DNA from: JBNKHH01 sp050290245 | Lineage (GTDB): Bacteria; Pseudomonadota; Alphaproteobacteria; Rhodobacterales; Rhodobacteraceae | DNA: 42,370 nucleotides | Direction of reading: 5' to 3' | Assembly: GCA_050290245.1 (NCBI GenBank) | Contig: JBNKHH010000079.1 | Coordinates: forward strand, 1-42,370 | Shown: piece by piece, positions 35,576 to 42,370 of the stretch | Layout: each line of letters opens with the position of its first letter | How positions within the stretch are numbered: the stretch's first letter is position 1 | Made by a program: the position numbers and the translations under genes | The notes under the pieces: generated by a model | Seen by the model: the letters and a program-made list of their open reading frames with translations, nothing else | Told to the model about the DNA's origin: nothing | Databases searched by the model: none

Positions 35576-36030
35576 GTCAGTCGACCAAGAAAATGCGCAG
35601 CGCGGCCCGGCTCTACGCGGTCCAGGCGCTGTTCCAGATGGAAGCCAGCGGACAGAGCGCTCCGTCTGTGCAGCGCGAGTTCGAGGACTTTCGCCTTGGT
35701 GTCGAGATCGACGGGGAGGTCCTGTCGGAGGCGGATATCGACCTCTTCCGCAGGTTGGTCGACGATGCGGTGAACTGGCAGGCCAAGATTGACCAGATGA
35801 CCGACCGCGCGCTGGTGGCGAAATGGCCGATCAACCGGATTGATCCGACGATCCGAGCCCTGTTCCGCGCGGCCGGGGCCGAGTTGATAGAGGGCGCGGC
35901 GCCGCCGAAGGTCGTCATCACCGAGTTTGTCGACGTGGCCAAGGCGTTCTTCCCTGAGGGACGCGAGCCGAAATTCGTCAACGCGGTGCTGGATCACATG
36001 GCGCGCGAAGCCAAACCCGAGGCGTTCTGA
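35572..36030 (+). CDS. nusB: Transcription antitermination factor NusB
   Basis: A 152-residue all-helical RNA-binding protein acting with NusE/S10 at boxA in ribosomal RNA antitermination. Typical segments are RSAARLYAVQALFQMEASGQ at the N-terminus, the middle IDPTIRALFRAAGAEL and VVITEFVDVAKAFFPEG, and the C-terminal FVNAVLDHMAREAKP. It follows ribH with a 4-base ATGA overlap, the usual ribH-nusB arrangement. A short hairpin (36044-36058) follows the stop. Confidence 0.96.
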   Translation: MSQSTKKMRSAARLYAVQALFQMEASGQSAPSVQREFEDFRLGVEIDGEVLSEADIDLFRRLVDDAVNWQAKIDQMTDRALVAKWPINRIDPTIRALFRAAGAELIEGAAPPKVVITEFVDVAKAFFPEGREPKFVNAVLDHMAREAKPEAF

Positions 36031-36043
36031 TCAGCTATTGCGC

Positions 36044-36058
36044 CGAGGCCTTGCCTCG
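36044..36058. terminator. Possible hairpin after nusB
   Basis: CGAGGC-CTT-GCCTCG, a 6-bp perfect stem with a 3-base loop 14 bases after the nusB stop. No U tract follows, so it may be only a 3'-end hairpin rather than an intrinsic terminator. Confidence 0.35.
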
Positions 36059-36070
36059 TCGCCGCTGGCG

Positions 36071-36119
36071 AGGGGTTCCACCCCCCGCGCTCCCCGAGAT
36101 ATTTCCGGACCGATGAAGC
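36071..36119. repeat. Rhodobacterales-type extragenic element, copy 1
   Basis: A small GGGGT-TCC-ACCCC hairpin (with extra C residues) leads into CCCCGAGATATTTCC and GGACCGATGAAGC (36092-36119). It lies in the convergent gap between nusB and the serine dehydratase gene. From memory, elements of this form (G/C hairpin, then GAG-TATTTTT-like, then AAGA-GAAG-like) are scattered downstream of genes in Rhodobacterales genomes. A second, more diverged copy is at 38155-38185. Confidence 0.5.
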
Positions 36120-36223
36120 ATCGATGGCCGGGAGTTCGATTCGCGGATCGATTCCGGCTTGTTGGCAGTAGACCATCGCCTCGACCCTGGAATGGTGTCA
36201 GAGCATCGCAAGCTGACCAGCGT

Positions 36224-37609
36224 TCAGCAATTCGGTACATTGACGGCAAGGCCGCCGAGGGCGGTTTCCTTGTATTTCTCGCTCATGTCCTCGCCGGTCT
36301 GGCGCATCGTTTCGATTGCCGCATCAAGGGGCACGAAGTGCTGGCCGTCACCCCGAAGCGCGAGCGAGGCGGCCGAAACTGCCTTGATCGCACCGAGGCC
36401 GTTTCGTTCGATGCAGGGCACCTGGACAAGGCCTTTGACCGGGTCGCAGGTCATGCCGAGGTGGTGTTCGAGCGCGATTTCGGCGGCGTTTTCGATCTGC
36501 TCGGGGCTGCCGCCAAGGACGGCGGCGAGACCGGCGGCGGCCATGGCCGAGGCGGATCCGACTTCGGCCTGGCAGCCGCATTCGGCCCCCGATATGGAGG
36601 CGTTGAACTTGACCAGCCCGCCGATTGCCGCAGCGGTCAGGAGAAAGTCGGAAATGCGGCTTTCGCCGGCACCCGGGACGTGATCGAGCCAATAGCGGAT
36701 CGTGGCGGGCACGACACCGGCCGCGCCGTTGGTGGGGGCGGTAACCACCTGACCTCCGGCCGCATTTTCCTCGTTCACGGCCATGGCATAGGTGCTGATC
36801 CAGTCGTTGATCACATGGGGGGCGGTCAGGTTCATGCCGCGTTCGGCGACCAGGGCGCGTTGGATGGCGGCGGCGCGCCGCCGGACGTTCAGGCCGCCGG
36901 GCAGGGTGCCGTCGGTTACGAGGCCGCGATCCATGCAGGCTTTCATGACTTCCCAGATGCGGCGTAGCCCGGCGTCGAAATCGGCGGCGGAGCGGCGGCT
37001 GAGTTCGTTGGCGCGTTTCAGATCGGCGATCGATCGGCCAGTCTCGGCGCACATCTGGAGCATCTCTTTGGCGGTCTTGAAGGGGTAGGGGACTGGCGGA
37101 CCGTCGTCGGTATCCTTGCCCGCCTGCAGTTCGGCCTCGGTCAGGACGAAGCCGCCGCCGATCGAGTAGTAAGTTTCGGAAAGGATAACGTCGCCCTGCG
37201 CATCGGTGGCCATCAGCATCATGCCGTTGGCGTGACCTGCAAGCGGGGTGTCATAGGCAAAGATCAGGTCATTTTCGAAATCGAAGGTGAGCGTGCCAAG
37301 GCCCTCTGGAAGCACCGTTTTCTCGGACTTGAGGCGGGCAAACTCGGCCCCGGCCTTGTCCGCGTCGTAGGTGGCCGGGTCGAATCCGGCGAGGCCGAGA
37401 GCGGTGGCACGGTCAGTGGCATGGCCGACTCCGGTGAAGGCCAGCGAGCCGTGGAGCGAGGCCTTCAGGCCATGGGCGTGAAAGCGGGAGTGGCGCAGTT
37501 TTTCGAGGAAACGCGCGGCCGCAATCATGGGACCCATGGTGTGGGAGGAGGAGGGGCCGATACCGACCTTGAACATGTCAAAGACGCTGAGAAACATATC
37601 CGAATTCAT
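36224..37609 (-). CDS. sdaA: L-serine ammonia-lyase (iron-sulfur L-serine dehydratase)
   Basis: A 461-residue enzyme that deaminates L-serine to pyruvate and ammonia with a 4Fe-4S cluster. ATG 37609 is chosen since MFLSVFDMFKVGIGPSSSHT is the family N-terminus; the in-frame ATGs at 37639 and 37687 would add a non-conserved stretch, and 37597 is a slightly shorter alternative. No Shine-Dalgarno is evident. Cluster cysteines are Cys346 (in AECGCQAEVG), Cys388 (MTCDPVKG) and Cys399 (VQVPC). The last residue is Cys461. In the Legionella enzyme, as I recall, Cys343, 385 and 396 bind the cluster and the terminal Cys458 plugs the active site; all four are offset here by +3. Confidence 0.95.
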   Translation of the reverse strand: MNSDMFLSVFDMFKVGIGPSSSHTMGPMIAAARFLEKLRHSRFHAHGLKASLHGSLAFTGVGHATDRATALGLAGFDPATYDADKAGAEFARLKSEKTVLPEGLGTLTFDFENDLIFAYDTPLAGHANGMMLMATDAQGDVILSETYYSIGGGFVLTEAELQAGKDTDDGPPVPYPFKTAKEMLQMCAETGRSIADLKRANELSRRSAADFDAGLRRIWEVMKACMDRGLVTDGTLPGGLNVRRRAAAIQRALVAERGMNLTAPHVINDWISTYAMAVNEENAAGGQVVTAPTNGAAGVVPATIRYWLDHVPGAGESRISDFLLTAAAIGGLVKFNASISGAECGCQAEVGSASAMAAAGLAAVLGGSPEQIENAAEIALEHHLGMTCDPVKGLVQVPCIERNGLGAIKAVSAASLALRGDGQHFVPLDAAIETMRQTGEDMSEKYKETALGGLAVNVPNC

Positions 37610-37737
37610 GGGCCGTTCGGGCCAGTTGGCAAGTCTCATCGCGGCATTTGGCGCGTGAAAACCGCCCTTTGTCCCTGTTTCGGCCACAAATGGGCTGTAG
37701 TCCGACCGGCAACGAGCAGGAAATCGTGAGGTAAATC

Positions 37738-37998
37738 ATGGCGTTGTTGGACGACGTTGCAGACGAACTGGCGAAGAAGGCCACCGAGTTGATTGCGCGC
37801 ACGGGCGACGATTTGATGGAGCGCCGGATCGCCGAGGAAATCGGGGCATCATCGACCACGCTGGAAGAGCATTTTCTGACCGCCATGCGAATTCGCCGCG
37901 CCGAGATGCGGGCGCTTAAGCTTATGGAAAAGCTGGGAAAAGGCGAGGATGTACCGGCCGCGATCTCGGCAAAGCCGCAGGACGACGGCGGCCACTGA
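37738..37998 (+). CDS. Small helical protein of unknown function
   Basis: An 86-residue protein, probably entirely helical (LDDVADELAKKATELIARTG, then LMERRIAEEIGASSTTLEEH and RRAEMRALKLMEKLGKGE). There is no signal peptide or membrane segment. It diverges from the serine dehydratase gene (129 bases away) and converges on the DUF2065 gene. I recall similar short proteins in Rhodobacterales but no function. The start ATG 37738 is preceded by GTGAGG, a plausible ribosome site. Confidence 0.75.
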   Translation: MALLDDVADELAKKATELIARTGDDLMERRIAEEIGASSTTLEEHFLTAMRIRRAEMRALKLMEKLGKGEDVPAAISAKPQDDGGH

Positions 37999-38154
37999 AC
38001 GGTCTATGATGGGCGGGCCGTCTGACGGTATCGCGTGAGTGCGGTGCAGCGGTAAAGGGGCGTTGGGCCGGCTGAGTACTGGGCGCCCATGAAACATGCC
38101 AGGTGGCTCAGGGCATTTTTCCTGACCGGGACCGGCGCTTTGCGGGTGGCTCCG

Positions 38155-38185
38155 CTGAATGAGTATCTTTGAAAAGAAGAAGCCC
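38155..38185. repeat. Rhodobacterales-type extragenic element, copy 2
   Basis: CTGAATGAGTATCTTTGAAA then AGAAGAAGCCC, preceded by GCGGGTGGCTCCGC. It shares GAG-TAT-TTT and GA-GAAGC with the copy at 36092-36119, and lies in the 195-bp gap (37999-38193) between the convergent small helical gene and the DUF2065 gene. The rest of this gap shows no gene. Confidence 0.45.
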
Positions 38186-38193
38186 TGAGGCGG

Positions 38194-38385
38194 TCAGAGG
38201 ACCGAGCGGGCGGCCCAGACCAGAAGGACGCCGAGGGCCACCGCGCCCAGTCCATAGGCGCGGCGGGTTTCGATGGGCATGTCTGAAATGATCTGGATCA
38301 GGTCTTCCAGCCGGTTAGGCAGGAGAGCAAAGACCAGGCCCTCGAAGACGAGGACCAGGCCGATGCCAAGGAAAACGAGTTCCAT
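38194..38385 (-). CDS. DUF2065 family membrane protein
   Basis: A 63-residue protein with two hydrophobic segments, MELVFLGIGLVLVFEGLVFA and AYGLGAVALGVLLVWAARSV, joined by LLPNRLEDLIQIISDMPIET. It matches the small DUF2065 (YjeT-like) proteins that follow hflC in many proteobacteria. The start is 18 bases downstream of the hflC stop on the same strand, so it is the third gene of the hflKC operon. Function unknown; association with the HflKC membrane complex is inferred from synteny. Confidence 0.88.
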   Translation of the reverse strand: MELVFLGIGLVLVFEGLVFALLPNRLEDLIQIISDMPIETRRAYGLGAVALGVLLVWAARSVL

Positions 38386-38403
38386 GGGGTGACGTCCGGG
38401 GCC

Positions 38404-39291
38404 TTAGTTGGCCCCGGCGCTTATACCCGCGCCGTCGAGGAATTCGAAGAATTCGCTGTCGGGCGTGATAACAAGGGTCGAGTTCGATCCTTTGAGCGCG
38501 CGTTCATACGCGGTCAACGACCGGTAGAAACGGAAGAAGTCTTCGTCTGCACCATAAGCTTCGGCAAATATCGCGTTCCGCTCGGCGTCGGCTTCACCGC
38601 GGATGATCTCGGCTTCGCGCTGAGCGTCGGAGACGAGTTCGACCACGGTCCGGTCGGCTTGGGCCTGGACACGCTGCGCCGCTTCCGCACCACGGGCCCG
38701 TTCGTCGGTGGCCTCGCGTTCCCGCTCGGCCCGCATCCGGTCGAAGGTGGCCGCGAGGTTCTGCTCGGGCAGGTTGGTCTGTTTCAGACGCACGTCGACG
38801 ACGTCGATTCCGATGGCCGCGGCTCGGCCGTCGGCGCGAACGCGGATCCGGTCCATCAGGGCCGAGCGTTCCTCGGACAGGATGGTGTTCGAGGTGACGC
38901 CGGCAGCACCGAGTGTGGCACGGATGTTGTCGTTCAGAATATCGGCCAGCTGGCTTTCCGCTTCGCGCAGACCGCCGACACCGACGGCCTGACGGAACTG
39001 AACCACGTCCGAAATCCGGTAGCGCGCGAATGCGTCGACCACGAGACGCCGGTCGTCGGAGGGCGTGACCTCGATCGCGGGCGTGTCGAGCGACAGGATG
39101 CGGTCGTCGTAACGCACGACCTCCTGGATGAAGGGGATCTTGAAGGCGAGGCCCGGTTCTTCCTTGACGGCCTTGATCTGGCCGAACTGGAGAACGAGTG
39201 CCTTTTCGCGTTCGTCGACGATGAAGATCGACGAAAGGACGCCGACGACGGCGGCGATCAGAACGCCGATAATGATGGGTCCGGCTTTCAT
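38404..39291 (-). CDS. hflC: Protease modulator HflC (SPFH/Band 7 protein)
   Basis: A 295-residue inner-membrane protein. One N-terminal transmembrane helix (IIIGVLIAAVVGVLSSIFIV, about residues 6-25) is followed by an SPFH domain (DEREKALVLQFGQIK, then FKIPFIQEVVRYDDRILSL) and a long charged coiled coil (AEREREATDERARGAEAAQ). HflC and HflK form a large periplasmic cage around FtsH protease hexamers and limit access of membrane substrates. It starts 1 base after the hflK stop. Confidence 0.96.
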   Translation of the reverse strand: MKAGPIIIGVLIAAVVGVLSSIFIVDEREKALVLQFGQIKAVKEEPGLAFKIPFIQEVVRYDDRILSLDTPAIEVTPSDDRRLVVDAFARYRISDVVQFRQAVGVGGLREAESQLADILNDNIRATLGAAGVTSNTILSEERSALMDRIRVRADGRAAAIGIDVVDVRLKQTNLPEQNLAATFDRMRAEREREATDERARGAEAAQRVQAQADRTVVELVSDAQREAEIIRGEADAERNAIFAEAYGADEDFFRFYRSLTAYERALKGSNSTLVITPDSEFFEFLDGAGISAGAN

Positions 39292-39292
39292 A

Positions 39293-40426
39293 TCAGTTCC
39301 CTCCCGTCGTTGAGCGGCGCAACTCGTTCAGTGGCAGGTAGGGGACAACGCCCTGGCCCTGGCCGGAGTTATCGTCGAGGATGATCTTGTCGACGTCGCC
39401 AAGGACCTTTTCCAGTGTCTCGATGTAGAGACGACGGCGGGTCACGTCCGGGGCCTGTTCATATTCTTCGAGGACAGCGGAGAAACGGCTGGCTTCACCT
39501 TCGGCCTCGTTCACCACCTGGGCGCGGTAAGCGGCGGCCTCTTCCAGTTTCTGGGCCGCGTCACCACGCGCCTCGGCGAGGACACGGTTGGCATAGGCAT
39601 CGGCCTGACGTTCGAGGCGGTCGCGTTCCTGTTCGGCGGCCTGAACGTCGCGGAAGGCGTCGATCACCTCGCGCGGGGGGTCGGCCTTGCGGAGGTTGAC
39701 GCGCACGATGTTGATGCCAGCCTCGTAGCTGTCCAGCGTTTGCTGGATCAACTCTTCGGCGCGTTGCGCGGTCGACTCGCGGTCGCGGTTGAGAAGCGGA
39801 GCTAGTTCGCTGCCGGCGACGATTTCGCGCATCGCGGATTCGGACACGGCCTGCACGGTCTGGCGACCGTCGCGCAGGTTGAAAAGGTAGTCGGCGGGGT
39901 TCTTGATGTTCCAGACGACCTGGAAGTCGATGTCGATGATGTTTTCATCCGTGGTCAGCATCAGGCCATCACCGCCAGGCGAGCCGGAGCGCCCGAGGCC
40001 GATATCCTCGGTCTGCTGGGTCGTGACCGGCAGCACGTCGTAGGTGATGAAGGGCCAGGGCGCAAAGTTCAGGCCCGGATCGCCGATGGCCGAAAACTTG
40101 CCGAGGAACAGTTCGACCGACTGTTCTTCCGGCTTCACGGTATAGAAGGACGAAAAGGCCCAGATGCCGGCAAGGACAAGAGCGCCGAGGCCAAGCGTGC
40201 CTTTCGACAGGCCGGGGCCGCCGTCGCCGCCATTGCCGCCGCCAGAGCGGCTTCCGCGGCCACCCATGAGCACCTTGAGCTGCTCCTGGCCCTTTTTCAT
40301 GATCTCGTCGATTTCAGGGATCTGCGGGGTGTCCTGGGAGGGTCGGCGTCCGGGTCTGCGATCGTCGCCGTTTCCGCCTGAACCGCCCGAGCCTCCGCCC
40401 CAGGGTCCGCCACTATTATTGGCCAT
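39293..40426 (-). CDS. hflK: FtsH protease activity modulator HflK
   Basis: A 377-residue partner of HflC. It opens with a Gly/Asn/Ser-rich cytoplasmic segment (MANNSGGPWGGGSGGSGG) and PQIPEIDEIMKKGQEQLKVL, a pattern typical of HflK. One membrane helix follows (about residues 78-95, LGLGALVLAGIWAFSSFY), then the SPFH domain starting VKPEEQSVELFLGKF and a coiled-coil region (ERLERQADAYANRVLAEARG). It is first in the hflK-hflC-DUF2065 operon and follows the glutathione reductase gene by 64 bases on the same strand. Confidence 0.96.
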   Translation of the reverse strand: MANNSGGPWGGGSGGSGGNGDDRRPGRRPSQDTPQIPEIDEIMKKGQEQLKVLMGGRGSRSGGGNGGDGGPGLSKGTLGLGALVLAGIWAFSSFYTVKPEEQSVELFLGKFSAIGDPGLNFAPWPFITYDVLPVTTQQTEDIGLGRSGSPGGDGLMLTTDENIIDIDFQVVWNIKNPADYLFNLRDGRQTVQAVSESAMREIVAGSELAPLLNRDRESTAQRAEELIQQTLDSYEAGINIVRVNLRKADPPREVIDAFRDVQAAEQERDRLERQADAYANRVLAEARGDAAQKLEEAAAYRAQVVNEAEGEASRFSAVLEEYEQAPDVTRRRLYIETLEKVLGDVDKIILDDNSGQGQGVVPYLPLNELRRSTTGGN

Positions 40427-40490
40427 TCGACGTCCTTCTGATCCGTTACAATTACTCTGATGTGCTAACTGTAGCTTTCGGACCTGATTT

Positions 40491-41906
40491 TCAAGCCGTT
40501 CTTACCGGGGAATGCATGGTGACCAGTTCTTCGGACATGGTGGGATGGACCGCGACGGTACGGTCGAAATCCTCTTTGGTCAGCCCTGCCTTGACCGCGA
40601 TGCCGACCATCTGGATCAATTCGCCCGCCCCTTCCGAGACGATATGACACCCCAAAACCTTGCGGGTGGCCTTGGAGACGATGAGTTTCATCAAGACACG
40701 CTGCGGCCGTCCGGCGAAGGCGCTTTTCATCGGTTTGAACGAGGTGCAGTAGACCTCGATCTCTTCCTGCTCGCGGGCCTGTTCCTCGGTCAGCCCGACA
40801 GTGCCGAGTTCCGGCTGTGTGAAGACCGCCGAGGCGACGGTGTCGTGATCGGGGGCGGTCGGGTTGTTCTTGAAGACGGTTTCGGTGAAGGCCATGCCTT
40901 CGCGGATGGCGACCGGTGTCAGCTGAATTCGGTCGGTAACGTCGCCGATGGCGTAGATCGAGGGCACTGAGGTTTGCGAAAATTCGTCGACCTCGATTGC
41001 GCCGCGGCGGTTGAGTTTCACGCCCAGGTTCTCGAGTCCGAGATTGGCGCTGTTGGGACTGCGGCCGGTGGCGAAGAGGAGGCGGTCAAAGTTGGCCTGG
41101 CTTCCGTTTGTGGCCCTGACGCAAACAGGACCCGGTTCGGTGGCTGTGTCTTCGGGCTCGATTCCGATGACGCTTGCGGCGGCATCTTCGGAGTTCGGGG
41201 GGCAGAGATCGACGATATCAGTGCCGAGGTGCAGGTCGATGCCCTGTTCGCGCATCATCTCCGCGATCAGCCCACGGGCCTCGTCGTCGAAGCCGCGCAG
41301 GATTTGGGCACCGCGATAGTATTGCGTCACCTTTACGCCGAGGCCGTTCAGGATGCAGGCCATTTCGCAGGCGATGTAGCCGCCGCCGATGATCAGGACG
41401 GATTTCGGCAGGTCATCCATCAGGAAGATGTCGTCCGAGACCATGCCGAGGGCGGCATTGGGGATGTCGGGGCGCACGGGGTGGCCGCCAGTGGCGATCA
41501 GGATGTGGCCAGCGGTGATCTTTTCTCCGGTGTCGAGTTCAACCGTGTGAGGGTCGGCGATCCGGGCGCGGGCATTGTAGGTGGTGACCTCGTTGCGGTC
41601 GAGAATGCTGCGGTAGACGCCTTCGAGGCGGTTCAACTCGTCATCGAGTTTCTTGCGGAAGGTGGTCCATTCGAACCGGCCAGGTTCGGCGGTCCATCCG
41701 TATTCATGCGCAAGGGCGACCTGCTCGCGGAACTCGGAGGCGAAGACCATCAGTTTCTTGGGCACGCAGCCCCGGATAACGCAGGTGCCGCCCATACGGT
41801 TGTCTTCGGCCAGAGCCACGCGGGCACCGGTTTCAGCCGCGGTGCGGGCAGCGCGCACGCCGCCAGAGCCGCCGCCGATGACGAATAGGTCAACGTCGTA
41901 GGTCAT
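40491..41906 (-). CDS. gor: Glutathione-disulfide reductase
   Basis: A 471-residue FAD flavoenzyme that reduces glutathione disulfide with NADPH. The FAD loop is LFVIGGGSGGVRAARTA (about residues 7-23). The redox disulfide is GGTCVIRGCVPKK (Cys42-Cys47). The NADPH loop is VLIIGGGYIACEMACIL, and the C-terminal HPTMSEELV carries the catalytic His of the partner subunit. It overlaps the end of rpiA by one base (TAATG), so the two are co-transcribed, linking thiol redox balance to pentose phosphate flux, which feeds NADPH supply. Confidence 0.95.
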   Translation of the reverse strand: MTYDVDLFVIGGGSGGVRAARTAAETGARVALAEDNRMGGTCVIRGCVPKKLMVFASEFREQVALAHEYGWTAEPGRFEWTTFRKKLDDELNRLEGVYRSILDRNEVTTYNARARIADPHTVELDTGEKITAGHILIATGGHPVRPDIPNAALGMVSDDIFLMDDLPKSVLIIGGGYIACEMACILNGLGVKVTQYYRGAQILRGFDDEARGLIAEMMREQGIDLHLGTDIVDLCPPNSEDAAASVIGIEPEDTATEPGPVCVRATNGSQANFDRLLFATGRSPNSANLGLENLGVKLNRRGAIEVDEFSQTSVPSIYAIGDVTDRIQLTPVAIREGMAFTETVFKNNPTAPDHDTVASAVFTQPELGTVGLTEEQAREQEEIEVYCTSFKPMKSAFAGRPQRVLMKLIVSKATRKVLGCHIVSEGAGELIQMVGIAVKAGLTKEDFDRTVAVHPTMSEELVTMHSPVRTA

Positions 41907-42370
41907 TAGTCTGCAATATCCTTGAATACGTTGTCTTCGCCCGCAGGGGCGATTTGCGTCCGGGCGATTTCGCCGGAGTTGATGTCGCGGGTTTCGACGG
42001 TGCCGTCGCCATGGCCTGTGACGATCACGTCGCAGATGTCTATGAACAGACCGTTTTCCACGACGCCCGGCACCTGGTTCAGGATCAGCGACAATTGGCG
42101 CGGATTGCCGATACGACCCAGGTGAAGATCGAGGATATGGTTGCCTTGGTCGGTGACGAACAGTTCGCCTTCGCGGGCGCGCGGAACCGCCTTGCTGCCC
42201 ATGACGTCCAGGCCTTCCAGCATTTCTTCCAGAAGCATCCGAGTGGTGTTCATGCCAAAGCCGATCACCTCGACCGGAAGGGGAAAGCCGCCGAGGCGGT
42301 CGACCTTCTTTGTGGCGTCGGCGATGACGATCATCCTGTCCGAGGCGGTCGCGACGATCTTTTCCTGCAA
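41906..42370 (-). CDS. rpiA: Ribose-5-phosphate isomerase A (3' part, cut by window edge)
   Basis: The visible 154 codons are the C-terminal two-thirds of RpiA, which interconverts ribose 5-phosphate and ribulose 5-phosphate. The segment shows EKIVATASDRMIVIADATKK, VDRLGGFPLPVEVIGFG, the substrate-binding TDQGNHILDLHLGRI and PGVVENGLFIDICD. The N-terminal part and the start lie beyond position 42370. Its ribulose 5-phosphate product is also the RibB substrate, but nothing else links it to the rib operon. It is followed at once by gor. Confidence 0.95.
   Translation of the reverse strand: MQEKIVATASDRMIVIADATKKVDRLGGFPLPVEVIGFGMNTTRMLLEEMLEGLDVMGSKAVPRAREGELFVTDQGNHILDLHLGRIGNPRQLSLILNQVPGVVENGLFIDICDVIVTGHGDGTVETRDINSGEIARTQIAPAGEDNVFKDIAD

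Overview
The window looks like chromosomal DNA of a marine-type Rhodobacterales (Roseobacter-like) alphaproteobacterium. Pointers are the high G+C content, the heterotetrameric sarcosine oxidase operon, the order pcm-tolC-popZ-like, the nrdR-ribD and rib cluster, the dnaG-rpoD pair, hflK-hflC-DUF2065, a dense patch of GANTC (CcrM-type) sites, and two copies of an extragenic element I associate with this order. I see no insertion sequence, prophage, CRISPR array or integron. Nearly all of it is tightly packed core chromosome, with one tRNA gene (tRNA-Cys).

Layout. 0-6.6 kb: tRNA-Cys, a PCMT-family methyltransferase, a TolC-family channel, a long acidic protein with PopZ-like ends, homoserine dehydrogenase, a small lipoprotein, a TetR regulator and a membrane protein coupled to it. 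6.6-13.8 kb: glutamate dehydrogenase flanked by two Tad/Flp-pilus-like minor-pilin gene triads, one on each side, pointing away from each other. 13.9-19.0 kb: soxBDAG (sarcosine oxidase). 19.0-23.1 kb: dnaG and rpoD, separated by a leader full of GATTCG inverted repeats. 23.1-26.4 kb: small membrane protein, HlyU-family protein, and a close-packed string SDR, unknown protein, RibD-reductase-like protein, YjbQ.

26.5-36.0 kb: nrdR, ribD, then (opposite strand) three group-2-capsule genes kpsS, an outer-membrane export lipoprotein and kpsC, then ribE, an unknown coupled gene, ribB with a decayed RibA-like domain, ribH and nusB. Together these supply every riboflavin step from the RibA product onward except the phosphatase; a true GTP cyclohydrolase II must lie elsewhere. 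36.2-42.4 kb (mostly minus strand): L-serine dehydratase, small unknown gene, DUF2065, hflC, hflK, glutathione reductase and the 3' part of rpiA, cut by the window edge.

Nothing here is a clear new defence or mobile system. The signals I consider most worth a second look are the rpoD leader, the divergent PopZ candidate, the chimeric TadG-like protein with a beta-helix-like body, the unknown gene embedded in the riboflavin operon, and the methyltransferase lacking the usual PCMT motif.
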